From positions 124,001 to 188,000 of the forward strand of contig NZ_LAQU01000009.1 in the NCBI RefSeq assembly GCF_000970345.1: a stretch of DNA of 64,000 nucleotides, given 5' to 3'. Numbering within the stretch: position 1 is the first letter of the stretch; each line of letters starts with the position of its first letter. The position numbers and the translations under genes are program-made. This stretch comes from Robbsia andropogonis (GTDB taxonomy: Bacteria; Pseudomonadota; Gammaproteobacteria; Burkholderiales; Burkholderiaceae). Below, one piece after another: positions 10,474 to 21,624 of the stretch. Below the pieces are notes generated by a model that ran no database searches, had not been told where the DNA came from, and saw nothing but the letters and a program-made list of their open reading frames with translations.

Positions 10474-11316
10474 CTATGCCGCACGGCAGATGGCAATGAA
10501 ATCATCTGCCACCAACGCCGCACCGCCAATCAAGCCACCATCGATGTCCGGTTGTCCGAACAACTCGGCGGCATTCCCCGGCTTCACGCTGCCACCGTAC
10601 AGCAACGCCACCTGTTCCAACACTTCATTCTTCGCCACGAGCCGCGCGCGCAGAAATGCGTGCACGTCCTGCGCCTGTTGCGCCGTTGCGCTCTTGCCGG
10701 TACCAATCGCCCAGACCGGCTCATAAGCAAACACCATGCGTCGCAATTGGCCGGCATCGAATGCCGACAGCAGCGCATCGAGCTGCGCGCCCACAACCGC
10801 TTCGGTACGCCCCGCCTCCCGCTCCGCCAGGGTCTCGCCCACACACACCACCGGCGTCATGCCACCATCCAACACCTGTCGGGTCTTCGCGACCACCGCG
10901 GCATCGCTCTCACGCAATAACGTGCGGCGCTCGGAATGACCAACGATGACCAATGTCACGTCGAATTCCCGCACCATCGCCGCGGAGATCTCACCGGTAT
11001 AAGCACCCTTGTCGAGCGCGTGGCCGGAAATATCCTGGACGCCCAATCGAACCGCGGACCCGGAAAGCGCTTGCTGCGCTTGCGAGAGATAACAAAACGG
11101 CACACAGACGCCTACCTTGACGCCGCCTGCAACGCCGGCCTCCGCCGCCGGCTGCCTGCCGACAGTATCGGCCAGTGCCGACAACAGCGTGGCATTTGAT
11201 GCAAGACTGCCGTGCATCTTCCAGTTACCCACCACCCAGCGGGTACGCCCCGCATCGGCGGGATACGCATGAGCGTGACCAACGGACGTCTGGGGGCTCT
11301 TGACTTGTTCGGACAT
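10474..11316 (-). CDS. tpiA: triosephosphate isomerase
   Basis: This enzyme interconverts dihydroxyacetone phosphate and glyceraldehyde 3-phosphate. It shows WVVGNWKMHG (substrate-binding Lys), VIVGHSERR (catalytic His region), VFAYEPVWAIGTG (catalytic Glu) and the phosphate-gripping LLYGGSVKPGN. The start is taken at the ATG at 11314-11316 (MSEQVKSPQ, 280 residues). This leaves about 25 extra N-terminal residues compared with the minimal enzyme. A longer frame to 11466 adds unconserved sequence. The next minus-strand gene is secG. Confidence 0.95.
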   Translation of the reverse strand: MSEQVKSPQTSVGHAHAYPADAGRTRWVVGNWKMHGSLASNATLLSALADTVGRQPAAEAGVAGGVKVGVCVPFCYLSQAQQALSGSAVRLGVQDISGHALDKGAYTGEISAAMVREFDVTLVIVGHSERRTLLRESDAAVVAKTRQVLDGGMTPVVCVGETLAEREAGRTEAVVGAQLDALLSAFDAGQLRRMVFAYEPVWAIGTGKSATAQQAQDVHAFLRARLVAKNEVLEQVALLYGGSVKPGNAAELFGQPDIDGGLIGGAALVADDFIAICRAA

Positions 11317-11624
11317 GGCGATTCGCTCTCTCTGATTAAAAATCGGGGAAGCGCGGTTCGCGGCGGCCGGACCCAAGCCCTCGCAAGACTCACAAACGTT
11401 GCGACGGACACGATCGCAACGCCCTTTGCGGCAGGCGGGCACAAAATCCGGACCAAAACACGGCATTGTAAGACGCCGGAACCGGGCTGGTCAATTCAAC
11501 GTTCAACGACACGTCAACAACGCCACCTTTCCGATCGATGGACGTTCTCCGGCGCCGGGCACGCGTTCTCCGTCTCGGCGACAAGACGGCACGACCCGAC
11601 AGTCTGGGACATTCGCCTAAATAA
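11317..11624. other. non-coding gap upstream of tpiA
   Basis: This is the leader region between the pnp terminator and tpiA. Short frames on both strands lack any family resemblance. I see no clear -35/-10 pair. Confidence 0.4.
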
Positions 11625-11658
11625 AACGCCGGTGTCCGCACCTTGCGACACCGGCGTT
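11625..11658 (-). terminator. intrinsic terminator of pnp
   Basis: Perfect 12-bp arms (AACGCCGGTGTC at 11625-11636, GACACCGGCGTT at 11647-11658) have a 10-base loop. On the minus strand they are followed by TTTTATTT. The hairpin sits about 170 bases beyond the pnp stop and should end the rpsO-pnp transcript. Confidence 0.85.
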
Positions 11659-11829
11659 CTAACCGATATTCAGGGTGCCGGACCTGTCGACCCGGACCCT
11701 TATTTTGCCTCATTGGCGCAGCATCCGCGCAATGCATCGCCAGGCAGACAGACAGACCACCGCAGCCGACGCCCGGCCCCGGCCTGCACCCAACTTGGGT
11801 AGACGGGAGCGGGAGCGGTCGCCGCGCGA

Positions 11830-13956
11830 TTACTCGCCAGCGGGCGTCGGCGCATCCAGCAAGGCCTTCATCGACAAACGGATTCGACCCTTTTCTTCGA
11901 GCTGAATCACCTTGACCTTGATTTGCTGCCCTTCGCTCAGGTAATCGCCGACCTTGTTGACGCGCTCGTGGACGATTTCGGAGATGTGCACCAGACCATC
12001 CTTGCCCGGCAGGATATTGACGATCGCACCAAAGTCCAACAGCTTCAACACGGTACCGTCGTAGGTTTTGCCGACTTCCACATCGACCGTGATGGCTTCG
12101 ATACGGCGCTTTGCCTCTTCCATCCCTTCGGCGCTGGTGCCGGCGATGGTGACATTGCCCTCGTCGCTGATATCGATCTTCGTGCCGGTCTCCTCAGACA
12201 GTCCGCGAATGACCGAGCCACCCTTGCCAATCACGTCACGAATCTTGTCCGGATTAATCTTCAGCGTGATCATCCGCGGCGCGTAATCGGACAACTCCGT
12301 ATTTGCACCATCCACCGCCGCGCGCATCTTGCCCAGGATATGCATCCGGCCCTCGCGCGCTTGCGCCAACGCCACCTGCATGATTTCCTTGGTGATGCCT
12401 TGGATCTTGATGTCCATCTGGAGCGCCGTGACACCCGCATCGGTGCCGGCAACCTTGAAGTCCATGTCGCCCAGGTGATCCTCGTCGCCTAGAATATCCG
12501 TCAGCACCGAGAAACGCTTGGTGTCGGCATCCAGAATCAAGCCCATCGCGATGCCCGCGACGTGCGCCTTCAACGGCACCCCGGCATGCATCATTGCCAG
12601 GCAACCACCGCAGACCGATGCCATGGACGACGAACCGTTCGATTCGGTGATTTCGGAGACGACCCGGATCGAATACGGAAACGCTTCCTTCGTCGGCAAG
12701 CAGGCAGCCAGCGCACGCTTCGCCAAGCGGCCATGGCCGATTTCGCGGCGCTTCGGCGAACCCACACGGCCGGTTTCGCCCGTCGCGAACGGGGGCATGT
12801 TGTAGTGCAGCATGAAGTGATCGCGCTGCTCGCCTTCGAGCGCGTCGATGATCTGCTCGTCGCGTTGCGTGCCCAATGTCGCGATGACCAATGCCTGCGT
12901 CTCACCGCGCGTGAACAGTGCAGAACCATGCGTCCGTGGCAGCACGCCGGTACGGACCTCGATCGGACGCACGGTGCGCGTATCGCGACCGTCGATACGC
13001 GGCTCGCCATTCAGGATCTGGCCACGGACGATCTTCGACTCCAGATCGAACAGCACATTGCCAATGGCAGTGCTGTCTGGCGCACTTGTACCCGACGCCG
13101 CCGCTCGCTCTTTCAGCGTCTGCTCGACCAATGCCGTCGCCTCACGCAGCTTTGCCGTGCGTTGTTGCTTGTCGCGCAGTTGATAAGCGGCGCGCAGCGG
13201 CGCATCCGCGATCTCGGTGACGCTTGCGATCAGGGCCTCGTCCTTCGGTGCCGGCTGCCAATCCCATTCGGGCTTGCCGCCTTCCTTGACCAGTTCATGG
13301 ATCGCGTCGATCGCGGTCTGCATCTGCTCGTGACCGAACACCACCGCGCCCAGCATGACATCTTCCGGCAACTGATCCGCTTCGGACTCGACCATCAGCA
13401 CCGCTGTCTCCGTCCCCGCCACCACCAGATCGAGGTCCGATGACGAAAATTGTGAACGGTTCGGATTCAGCACGTACTGACCGTCGATATATCCGACGCG
13501 CGCCGCACCCACCGGACCATTGAACGGCAGGCCCGAAATCGCCAATGCCGCCGACGCACCGATGATCGACGGGATATCGGCCGGCACATCCGGATTCAGT
13601 GACAGGACGTGAATGACGACCTGTACTTCGTTGTAGAAACCTTCCGGGAACAGCGGACGCAGCGGACGGTCTATCAGACGCGAAATAAGCGTCTCACCCT
13701 CCGACGGGCGACCTTCGCGACGGAAGAAACCGCCGGGGATACGACCGGCGGCATACGTCTTCTCAAGGTAATCGACGGTCAGCGGGAAGAAATCCTGACC
13801 CGGTTTTGCACTACGGGCACCTACGACAGTTGCCAGCACGACGGTGTCTTCGACGTCGACGATGACGGCGCCGCTTGCCTGACGTGCTATTTCACCGGTT
13901 TCCAGACGGACCTTGTGTTGGCCCCATTGGAATTCCTTCACGACTTTATTGAACAT
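11830..13956 (-). CDS. pnp: polyribonucleotide nucleotidyltransferase (PNPase)
   Basis: This is a phosphorolytic 3'-5' exoribonuclease and a core degradosome enzyme. The start is the ATG at 13954-13956 ([12 protein letters not shown]), preceded by a strong AAAGGAGTG ribosome-binding site. This gives 708 residues, the normal size. It has two RNase PH domains (about 1-210 and 310-540), the second with TRGETQALV and [13 protein letters not shown] domain carrying [17 protein letters not shown] (about 555-620) and an S1 domain (about 622-695) follow. It is downstream of rpsO, the classic arrangement in which PNPase is autoregulated through processing of the shared transcript. Confidence 0.97.
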   Translation of the reverse strand: MFNKVVKEFQWGQHKVRLETGEIARQASGAVIVDVEDTVVLATVVGARSAKPGQDFFPLTVDYLEKTYAAGRIPGGFFRREGRPSEGETLISRLIDRPLRPLFPEGFYNEVQVVIHVLSLNPDVPADIPSIIGASAALAISGLPFNGPVGAARVGYIDGQYVLNPNRSQFSSSDLDLVVAGTETAVLMVESEADQLPEDVMLGAVVFGHEQMQTAIDAIHELVKEGGKPEWDWQPAPKDEALIASVTEIADAPLRAAYQLRDKQQRTAKLREATALVEQTLKERAAASGTSAPDSTAIGNVLFDLESKIVRGQILNGEPRIDGRDTRTVRPIEVRTGVLPRTHGSALFTRGETQALVIATLGTQRDEQIIDALEGEQRDHFMLHYNMPPFATGETGRVGSPKRREIGHGRLAKRALAACLPTKEAFPYSIRVVSEITESNGSSSMASVCGGCLAMMHAGVPLKAHVAGIAMGLILDADTKRFSVLTDILGDEDHLGDMDFKVAGTDAGVTALQMDIKIQGITKEIMQVALAQAREGRMHILGKMRAAVDGANTELSDYAPRMITLKINPDKIRDVIGKGGSVIRGLSEETGTKIDISDEGNVTIAGTSAEGMEEAKRRIEAITVDVEVGKTYDGTVLKLLDFGAIVNILPGKDGLVHISEIVHERVNKVGDYLSEGQQIKVKVIQLEEKGRIRLSMKALLDAPTPAGE

Positions 13957-14141
13957 GTACCACTCCTTTATATGCGGCTGCGCGGCGCCCTTGATCGGAC
14001 GCGGAACCACCGTGCCCTGTTGCCCAGGCGACCGGGAATCCCCGGCGCGCGACCTGCTCTGAGGCGTCCGCTGCCCGCGCACTGGCGCAAGCTAGCCATG
14101 ACGCCGCGATGCAATATGCCGCGGACGCGCGTTTTCGTTCT

Positions 14142-14184
14142 GGAAAAAACAAAATGCCTGTATCAGGAGGCTGACACAGGCATT
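14142..14184 (-). terminator. terminator between rpsO and pnp
   Basis: The arms AATGCCTGT (14153-14161) and ACAGGCATT (14176-14184) form a hairpin. On the minus strand it is followed by a T-rich run, TTTGTTTTTTCC. It lies about 40 bases after the rpsO stop and probably lets only part of the transcripts continue into pnp, like t1 in E. coli. Confidence 0.75.
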
Positions 14185-14222
14185 GAGCACTCATTTCAGC
14201 GCCGGCAACCGCGCTTCATCAC

Positions 14223-14492
14223 TTACTTACGCAGGCCGAGGCTTTCGATCAGGTTGCGATAACGGTCCGCATCACCCTTCTTCAGGTAGTCCAGCAGCTT
14301 ACGACGGCGGCTGACCATGGCCAACAGGCCACGACGGCTGTGGTGGTCCTTCTTGTGTTCCTTGAAGTGCACCGTCAGCTCATTGATACGTGCCGTCAAC
14401 AGCGCAACCTGTACTTCCGGCGAACCGGTGTCCTTCGGCGCGCGTGCGAACTTCGCAACAATTTCGGTCTTATTGATCTCTGATACAGACAT
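14223..14492 (-). CDS. rpsO: 30S ribosomal protein S15
   Basis: This is an early-assembling small-subunit protein that binds helices 20-22 of 16S rRNA. The 89-residue product is full length. It contains [20 protein letters not shown] and [20 protein letters not shown], the RNA-binding and helical-bundle signatures. AAGGA precedes the ATG at 14490-14492. It is the promoter-proximal gene of rpsO-pnp. Confidence 0.98.
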   Translation of the reverse strand: MSVSEINKTEIVAKFARAPKDTGSPEVQVALLTARINELTVHFKEHKKDHHSRRGLLAMVSRRRKLLDYLKKGDADRYRNLIESLGLRK

Positions 14493-14874
14493 GATATTCC
14501 TTCGTTTTCCTATAGGGACATGCGGTCACGGAAGAAAAGGCCGTGCCGTGAGTATCAGCTTTTCCGAGCCGGCGCCTTGGCGAATCAACCGCCCACACTT
14601 CGCGCGCTGACATAAATCGGTCAAAACTGAATCGCCGAGTCTACCACAACTCGCCTTCCGGCTAAAGGCTATTTATCATGCGAAGATGTGTGTTAGATGC
14701 CGCTTCGACGTCGCCATCGTCCATTGGGCGGAAAGCCATTGCCGACGGTATGCCGGGTACGCGAAGCGCAGGCATCCGATTCCGACCGACAACAATAACA
14801 GGCCAGCCATGTCGATTGCCCGCCCGCTCATTTCCCGCGTAGCGACCCGCTTTTTCAGGGATTCCCCGTGTTGC

Positions 14875-15465
14875 ATGACCCGGCCGTCGCGGTATTCCAC
14901 CGCACCCGAGGTCTTCAACGCCGTCAAACGCACGCCGCGATTGCGGGGATGGCGGCGCGTCATGCAGTGGTCTGTCGCTACCGCGGCGCTTGCCACGCTG
15001 GCCGCCTGCGCCTTGCCACAGCAGAAATTGCCGCCTGGCACACCGGTGGCGCGAGTCTATTCCACGCTGGGACAGCCGCGCGAGCGTTACCCGCTGGACA
15101 ACGGCGTTACCCGCCTGCTTTGGCCAACACAGCCGTTTGGCGAGACCACGACCGCCGTCGATATCGATGCGTCCGGCAAGGTGGTACAGGTGGCGCAGGT
15201 GCTCGACAACGCGTACTTTTATCAGGCTGTCCCGGACAAATGGACGCAACAGGATGTGCTCTCCCACTTTGGACAGCCCGTCTGCAAGCAATACTTCCAG
15301 CTCTCGCACCGGGCCGCCTGGAGTTATCGGTATATGGACGCCGGAGTCTGGTATTCGATGTTCGTCTTCCTGTTCGACGACAACGGCGTGCTGAAGGGCA
15401 CACAAAAGTCGCCCGATCCGCTGCATGATCCAGATCGACGCTTTGGGTTCGGCGAGCTTTGCTGA
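14875..15465 (+). CDS. BamE/SmpA-OmlA-like outer-membrane lipoprotein
   Basis: This is a predicted lipoprotein with a BamE-like fold. A signal region ends in ATLAAC, a lipobox with a lipidated Cys, about 16 residues after the Met encoded at 14962. The mature part has GTPVARVYSTLGQPRERYPL and a second repeat around WTQQDVLSHFGQPVCKQY, the tandem pattern of SmpA/OmlA domains. It also has a C-terminal WSYRYMDAG core. The start is uncertain. The ATG at 14962 gives a signal without positive charge, so I use 14875, which includes the RGWRR segment. Expression in isolation between convergent terminators suggests a stand-alone gene. It is probably not the main BamE, and its function is unknown. Confidence 0.7.
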   Translation: MTRPSRYSTAPEVFNAVKRTPRLRGWRRVMQWSVATAALATLAACALPQQKLPPGTPVARVYSTLGQPRERYPLDNGVTRLLWPTQPFGETTTAVDIDASGKVVQVAQVLDNAYFYQAVPDKWTQQDVLSHFGQPVCKQYFQLSHRAAWSYRYMDAGVWYSMFVFLFDDNGVLKGTQKSPDPLHDPDRRFGFGELC

Positions 15466-15481
15466 AACGCATTGCCACATG

Positions 15482-15518
15482 AAAAACGGCTCGCCATCGA
15501 TGATGGCGAGCCGTTTTT
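15482..15518. terminator. bidirectional intrinsic terminator
   Basis: A perfect 17-bp inverted repeat (15482-15498 and 15502-15518, AAAAACGGCTCGCCATC and its complement) has a 3-base loop. It carries an A-run on one side and a T-run on the other. It can stop the lipoprotein gene on the plus strand and pssA on the minus strand. Confidence 0.92.
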
Positions 15519-15557
15519 CGTTGCACACAGCCTGCTAGACGACTGCGGGATAATCGG

Positions 15558-16454
15558 TCAAGCGCTCGCGTCCGGCGCTTTCACACGCGTACGCAATTTG
15601 GACCAGACCCAGAATACATAGCCGGATAATCCATACAACACGAACAGCCCGAACAGGACAATCGGCGGATCAGACGAGATGGCGATAAACGCGACCACCA
15701 CCAGCACCATGACGCCAAACGGCACGCGATAGCGTACATCCAGGGCCTTCCCGCTATAGAACGGCGCGTTGGAGACCATGGTTACGCCAGCATAGATCGT
15801 CAACACGAAGGCGACCCAGGGCACCCAGTGCGAGCTGACCGGCAATCGGTTATCGATTGACAGCCATACGAAACCCGCGACCAGAGCCGCAGCCGCGGGG
15901 CTCGGAATCCCCTGGAAGAATCGCTTGTCGACAACGGCGATGTTGGTGTTGAACCGGGCGAGCCGCAAGGCCGCACCGGCACAATAGACAAACGCCGCCA
16001 GCCAGCCCCACCGCCCGAGATCCCGCAGCGCCCATTCGTACATCACGAGCGCGGGCGCGACACCAAAAGACACCATGTCGGACAAGCTGTCGTACTGTTC
16101 ACCGAACGCGCTCTGCGTATGCGTCATCCGGGCCACGCGACCGTCCATTCCGTCGAGCACCATCGCGGCGAAAATCGCGACCGCGGCAAACTCGAACCGC
16201 AGGTTCATCGCCTGGACAATCGCATAAAAGCCGCAAAACAGGGCGGCCGTCGTGAACGCGTTCGGCAACAGGTAGATGCCACGCTTGCGCAGGAACTGCT
16301 GGCGCGCCAGACGACGCTGCTCACGGGGCGTAAGCGGCTCCCCCCGTGCGGCGTCATCGACATAGCGCCGACCGAAGCCGCGCGGGCGACGACGGAACGT
16401 CCCCTGCAGCTCCGCGCCGGGCTTGGCTTTACTTCGGCGCGGCTTCAGAGCCAA
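15558..16454 (-). CDS. pssA: CDP-diacylglycerol-serine O-phosphatidyltransferase
   Basis: This integral-membrane enzyme makes phosphatidylserine from CDP-diacylglycerol and serine. It contains the CDP-alcohol phosphotransferase motif in [28 protein letters not shown] (D-G-x2-A-R-x8-G-x3-D-x3-D) and about seven hydrophobic segments. I place the start at a TTG at 16452-16454, because CGGAGGTG (16459-16466) lies 5 bases upstream. A GTG at 16482-16484 is the alternative. Either way the gene starts inside the end of psd (stop at 16429-16431). The two consecutive steps to phosphatidylethanolamine are therefore translationally coupled. Confidence 0.93.
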   Translation of the reverse strand: MALKPRRSKAKPGAELQGTFRRRPRGFGRRYVDDAARGEPLTPREQRRLARQQFLRKRGIYLLPNAFTTAALFCGFYAIVQAMNLRFEFAAVAIFAAMVLDGMDGRVARMTHTQSAFGEQYDSLSDMVSFGVAPALVMYEWALRDLGRWGWLAAFVYCAGAALRLARFNTNIAVVDKRFFQGIPSPAAAALVAGFVWLSIDNRLPVSSHWVPWVAFVLTIYAGVTMVSNAPFYSGKALDVRYRVPFGVMVLVVVAFIAISSDPPIVLFGLFVLYGLSGYVFWVWSKLRTRVKAPDASA

Positions 16455-17292
16455 TCCCCACCTCCGATGCGATACCTGCTGCACCCGCCAACGGCGCGGT
16501 CGCCACGCCCTGACCCACCGGTTCCGCCGACGTCAGTGGGCTGGTCGGCTGAACCGGTGACGTCGGACTGACCGGGCTGGCCACCGTATCCGTCACGGTG
16601 GCACCGGCCGGTGCGGTCGCGAACGGTGCTTCCGGCGTGACCGCTATCGGCTCCCCCAATTCCGCAAGAATCGTGGACGATGCGAACACCTTTTCGCCGA
16701 TCGAAACACGTGGACGCGCGCCCAGCGGCAAATACACATCCAGGCGCGAGCCAAAGCGAATGAAACCGTAACGCTGACCGCGCTTCAGTGTCTCACCCTC
16801 CCGGACGTAACAGAGAATGCGCCGCGCCACCAGGCCCGCCACCTGGACGCAGCTGATCACCACGCCGCCCGGCAAGTCAAATATCAGCGCATTGCGTTCG
16901 TTCTGCAGCGATGCCTTGTCGAGCTCCGCATTCAGGAATGCACCCGGGAAATATTGCACGCGACGCACCGTCCCATCTACGGGTGAGCGCTGCGAGTGTG
17001 CGTTGAACACATTCATGAACACGCTGATTTTCATCGCTTCCCGCTGCGCATACGGATCAAGCACGGTCTCGATGGCGACAATTCGCCCATCGGCGGGGCT
17101 CAACACGGCGTTCGGGTCGGCTGGAATCGACCGCGGCGGATCACGGAAAAACTGCACGACGAACACGACCAGCAGCCAGAACGGCCAAGCCCAGCCAAAG
17201 CCCCCCAGTGCATGGACCAGTATCGCCAGCAACAGGGCAATACCGATAAACGGCCAACCTTCGCGGGCAATGATCGGATGAGGATAGTTCAT
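16429..17292 (-). CDS. psd: phosphatidylserine decarboxylase (short, PsdA-type) with C-terminal tail
   Basis: This enzyme converts phosphatidylserine to phosphatidylethanolamine at the inner membrane. It is made as a proenzyme that cleaves itself to create a pyruvoyl group. The self-cleavage Gly-Ser lies in [12 protein letters not shown], and [14 protein letters not shown] carries the conserved His. The start is the ATG at 17290-17292 ([14 protein letters not shown]), giving 287 residues. The family is about 214, and the extra roughly 70 C-terminal residues are low-complexity Ala/Pro/Thr/Ser ([15 protein letters not shown]). It overlaps the start of pssA. Confidence 0.95.
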   Translation of the reverse strand: MNYPHPIIAREGWPFIGIALLLAILVHALGGFGWAWPFWLLVVFVVQFFRDPPRSIPADPNAVLSPADGRIVAIETVLDPYAQREAMKISVFMNVFNAHSQRSPVDGTVRRVQYFPGAFLNAELDKASLQNERNALIFDLPGGVVISCVQVAGLVARRILCYVREGETLKRGQRYGFIRFGSRLDVYLPLGARPRVSIGEKVFASSTILAELGEPIAVTPEAPFATAPAGATVTDTVASPVSPTSPVQPTSPLTSAEPVGQGVATAPLAGAAGIASEVGIGSEAAPK

Positions 17293-17429
17293 ATAAATCG
17301 AGGTGAGTGTTGATCGGTGCAGTCGGGCGTGACGGGACCGACAACAATTCCCCGTCACGCGCCAACACGCGACGCCAGGCTCAAGGATAGCAAAAGGCGG
17401 GCCGGGTTGGCGTGCAAACGCGATACGAG

Positions 17430-17464
17430 AAAAAAAATGCCATCCAGCATTCGCTGAACGGCAT
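17430..17464 (-). terminator. intrinsic terminator of the ilv operon
   Basis: The hairpin 17437-17464 pairs ATGCC with GGCAT plus seven inner pairs (two G-U) around a GAAT loop. On the minus strand it is followed by a run of eight T. It lies about 75 bases after the ilvC stop. Confidence 0.85.
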
Positions 17465-17538
17465 CTTGACGCGCGTTAGGACGAGTCCATCGCAAAGCCG
17501 GAAAGGCCTCCCGGCCGGTCGGTTTCTAAGCCTTCGCC

Positions 17539-18567
<1,029 letters not shown>

Positions 18568-18645
18568 CTAAATAAATAATCTGTTATACGAGTATCGGCA
18601 GAAACGGGACCAGACCGCGTGTCCGGCACCGATGTTCGCTGCCGG

Positions 18646-19137
18646 TCAGACCTTCAAGATTCGTTCACCGCGACCGATGCCGGAGCATCCGGTACGCACG
18701 GTTTCGAGGATCGATGCCGGGTCCAGCGCGTCGATAAACGCGTCGAGCTTCGCGCTGTCTCCGGTCAGCTCGATCGTGTACGTCTTTTCGGTGACATCGA
18801 CGACCCGGCCACGGAAAATATCCGCCATCCGGTAGACCTCGTCGCGCTCCTTCCCCACCGCCCTGACCTTGATCAGCATCAGTTCCCGCTCCACATGGCC
18901 GGCCTCGGTAAGGTCGACCACCTTGACCACCTCGATCAGGCGGTTCAAGTGCTTCGTGATCTGTTCGATCACGTCATCCGAGCCGATGCTCGTAATTGTC
19001 ATCCGTGACAACGACCGGTCCTCGGTCGGGGCCACCGTCAGCGACTCGATGTTGTAGCCGCGCGCCGAAAAAAGGCCCACCACGCGTGACAACGCGCCCG
19101 GCTCGTTCTCCAGCAAGATAGAGATAATGTGTTTCAT
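18646..19137 (-). CDS. ilvH: acetolactate synthase small (regulatory) subunit
   Basis: This is the ACT-domain regulatory subunit that confers valine feedback inhibition on the catalytic subunit. The start is the ATG at 19135-19137 (MKHIISILLENEPGALSRVVG, the ACT signature), giving 163 residues, the usual size. Further upstream in-frame sequence is unconserved. It lies between ilvB (134 bases upstream) and ilvC (90 bases downstream). Confidence 0.97.
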   Translation of the reverse strand: MKHIISILLENEPGALSRVVGLFSARGYNIESLTVAPTEDRSLSRMTITSIGSDDVIEQITKHLNRLIEVVKVVDLTEAGHVERELMLIKVRAVGKERDEVYRMADIFRGRVVDVTEKTYTIELTGDSAKLDAFIDALDPASILETVRTGCSGIGRGERILKV

Positions 19138-19271
19138 CGCACACCCGTTATTTCCGTCAACCGCCACGAAGGGCGTCCACGGCGCGCCGGAGACCGCGGT
19201 CGGGCGTTGTGCCTTTTGCCGGCAAACCACTCCCATACCGCGGGCCAACGCGCCATCCCCGCTGATGACCC

Positions 19272-21152
19272 TCAGTTCAGATCCTCGGACCCCAACAGCA
19301 TCTCCGTGATGCCCTTGCCCGCTTGAACCATCGGCCAGACGTTTTCAGTCGGGTCGGTCTGGAAATCGAGGAACACGGTGCGATCCTTCAGCCGCAGCGC
19401 TTCCTTTAGCGCCGGCTCGACGTCGGCCGTACGCTCAATACGAATGCCGACGTGACCATACGCCTCGGCCAGCTTGACGAAGTCAGGCAACGCATCCATG
19501 TAGGAGTGCGAATACCGCTTGCGATAATCGATCTGCTGCCATTGCCGCACCATACCCAGGTAACGGTTGTTCAACGACACGATCTTGATCGGCGTGTTGT
19601 GTTGCTTGCACGTCGACAACTCCTGGATACACATCTGGATCGAGCCTTCGCCCGTGATGCAGACGACATCGCTGTCCGGGTGCGCCATTTTCACGCCCAT
19701 CGCCGCCGGCAAGCCAAATCCCATCGTACCCAGACCGCCGGAGTTGATCCAACGGCGCGGTTGATCAAAAGGATAGTATTGCGCGGCCCACATCTGGTGC
19801 TGCCCGACGTCGGAGCAGACGAACGCCTCACCCTTCGTCAAGCGGTGCAGTGTCTCCACCACGTATTGCGGCTTGATGATCTCGCTGTCGCGATCGAACT
19901 TGAGGCAGTCGATGTCACGCCATTGCGTGATCTGCTGCCACCACGCGTCCAGCGCCGTGCCATCCGGGCCGGCCGACATTGCGCGCATCTGGTCGATCAT
20001 CTCGCGTAACACCTCACGCACGTCACCCACGATGGGGATGTCCACCTTGACGCGCTTCGAGATTGACGAGGGGTCGATGTCGATATGAATGATCTTGCGC
20101 GGGACTTCGGCGAAATGGGCGACATTGCCGATAACACGATCGTCGAAACGCGCGCCGATCGCGATCAGCACGTCACAGTGCTGCATCGCCATGTTGGCTT
20201 CGTAGGTGCCATGCATGCCCAGCATGCCGAGAAACTGCTTGCTGCTGGCACGATAGCCACCGAGGCCCATCAGCGTATTGGTCACCGGGAAGCCGAGCAG
20301 GTCCGCGAACTGGTTCAACTCGCGTGACGCATCGGCCAGAATCACGCCGCCGCCGCTATAAATATATGGCCGCTTCGCAGTCATCAACAGCGCCAGCGCC
20401 TTGCGGATCTGACCCGCATGCCCCTTCACCACCGGGTTGTAGGAACGCAGCGCGATATTCTTCGGCGTTTCGTATTCGTGCGGCGTGCGGGAAATGTCCT
20501 TCGGAATGTCGATCAGCACCGGGCCGGGTCGACCGGTACGGGCGATGTAGAACGCCTTGTGCACCGTGGCGGCAAGGTCCTTCACATCCTTCACGAGGAA
20601 GTTGTGCTTGACGCACGGCCGCGTGATGCCAACCGTATCGCACTCCTGAAATGCGTCCTGGCCGATGCTGCCCGTCGGCACCTGGCCGCACAGGATCACC
20701 AACGGAATGGAATCCATATAGGCGGTCGCAATCCCCGTGACGGCATTGGTCACTCCGGGACCCGATGTCACCAGGCAAACACCGACATTGCCGGTCGACC
20801 GCGCATAGGCGTCGGCGGCATGCACGGCGGCTTGCTCGTGACGCACCAGCAGGTGATTGATACTGTCTTGCTTGTACAGCTCGTCGTAGATATACAGGAC
20901 CGAGCCGCCGGGATAACCCCAGAGATATTCGACGTTTTCTTCCTGCAACGCGCGCAGTAACACCGTGGCGCCGATAGAGGCGTCTGACGGTTCTGCGGAC
21001 ACCGAGGAGACCGGGAGAGAAGCGGAGCGTACCGACGAATCACGTTGGTTCGTTGCGGTAGCGTGTGCAGCGGTGGGCGCGTTCCGATTCGCGGAAGCAG
21101 GCGCTGGGACGCTGTCGGCGTGCGGATCGATATCCGCGCGAGGCATATTCAT
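19272..21152 (-). CDS. ilvB: acetolactate synthase large (catalytic) subunit
   Basis: This ThDP- and FAD-dependent enzyme catalyses the first shared step of branched-chain amino acid synthesis. The catalytic Glu lies in HEQAAVHAADAYARSTG, and the ThDP-binding GDGS-type motif appears as ITGEGSIQMCIQELSTCKQ. The start at the ATG at 21150-21152 has AAGG about 8 bases upstream and yields 626 residues. About 50 N-terminal residues rich in Ala, Ser and Pro precede the conserved core, which is longer than usual. It is the first gene of the operon. Confidence 0.96.
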   Translation of the reverse strand: MNMPRADIDPHADSVPAPASANRNAPTAAHATATNQRDSSVRSASLPVSSVSAEPSDASIGATVLLRALQEENVEYLWGYPGGSVLYIYDELYKQDSINHLLVRHEQAAVHAADAYARSTGNVGVCLVTSGPGVTNAVTGIATAYMDSIPLVILCGQVPTGSIGQDAFQECDTVGITRPCVKHNFLVKDVKDLAATVHKAFYIARTGRPGPVLIDIPKDISRTPHEYETPKNIALRSYNPVVKGHAGQIRKALALLMTAKRPYIYSGGGVILADASRELNQFADLLGFPVTNTLMGLGGYRASSKQFLGMLGMHGTYEANMAMQHCDVLIAIGARFDDRVIGNVAHFAEVPRKIIHIDIDPSSISKRVKVDIPIVGDVREVLREMIDQMRAMSAGPDGTALDAWWQQITQWRDIDCLKFDRDSEIIKPQYVVETLHRLTKGEAFVCSDVGQHQMWAAQYYPFDQPRRWINSGGLGTMGFGLPAAMGVKMAHPDSDVVCITGEGSIQMCIQELSTCKQHNTPIKIVSLNNRYLGMVRQWQQIDYRKRYSHSYMDALPDFVKLAEAYGHVGIRIERTADVEPALKEALRLKDRTVFLDFQTDPTENVWPMVQAGKGITEMLLGSEDLN

Positions 21153-21299
21153 TAAAGTCGCCTTTGCAATTTTCGGCAAAAAATTGATCGGGTGCTCTCT
21201 CCACGCGCTTGTGGCGCGGGTTTGAACGAGGCGTCCAGTGCGCTGATCAGCCGGATAGGCGGATCGACTACGGGACATGGATGCGATAAACAGTCCAAC

Positions 21300-21328
21300 A
21301 CAATAGTCAGATGACCGCATTCAGTCAA
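21300..21328 (-). promoter_or_regulatory. sigma-70 promoter of ilvBHC
   Basis: On the minus strand, -35 TTGACT (21323-21328), a 17-base spacer and -10 TATTGT (21300-21305) are well placed. They imply a leader of about 140 bases before ilvB. An AT-rich 7-bp inverted repeat (21167-21173 and 21180-21186) sits just ahead of the ribosome-binding site. I see no obvious Leu/Val/Ile-rich leader peptide, so attenuation is not demonstrated. Confidence 0.6.
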
Positions 21329-21624
21329 GTTATTTTTGTCCGCCCTACAATGCGTGTATATGGCTGCCGCACCAACGACCCGCCCCACCAGAGGCGGATC
21401 AAAAGCGGCGTGGCGTCGCAGCGCCCTCCTACACTGCCCGTCGCCGGGAAATGGTGACGAAATTTGGTACCATCCCCGCATTTGCCGGATCATGCGCGTT
21501 ACTTGGCGCACCCTGCGTCACCATGACCACTGACGTGAATTCACGACGAGGCGACCGCCGCGTGGTGACGCAATGAATTCAGACGTTTGCCCCAACTTCC
21601 CGAAAGTCTTGCTAAGCTCTGCGG
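21329..21624. other. divergent intergenic region ilvB / sigma factor
   Basis: This is the roughly 300-base upstream region of the ECF sigma gene, and it also holds the distal region of the ilv promoter. I found no credible gene and no clear autoregulated ECF promoter pair. A short palindromic GAATTC-containing stretch near 21538 is unremarkable. Confidence 0.4.

Noticed and set aside
21153..21300. Leader-peptide attenuation for ilvB
   Set aside because: No short frame rich in Leu, Val and Ile with a following terminator hairpin could be found.
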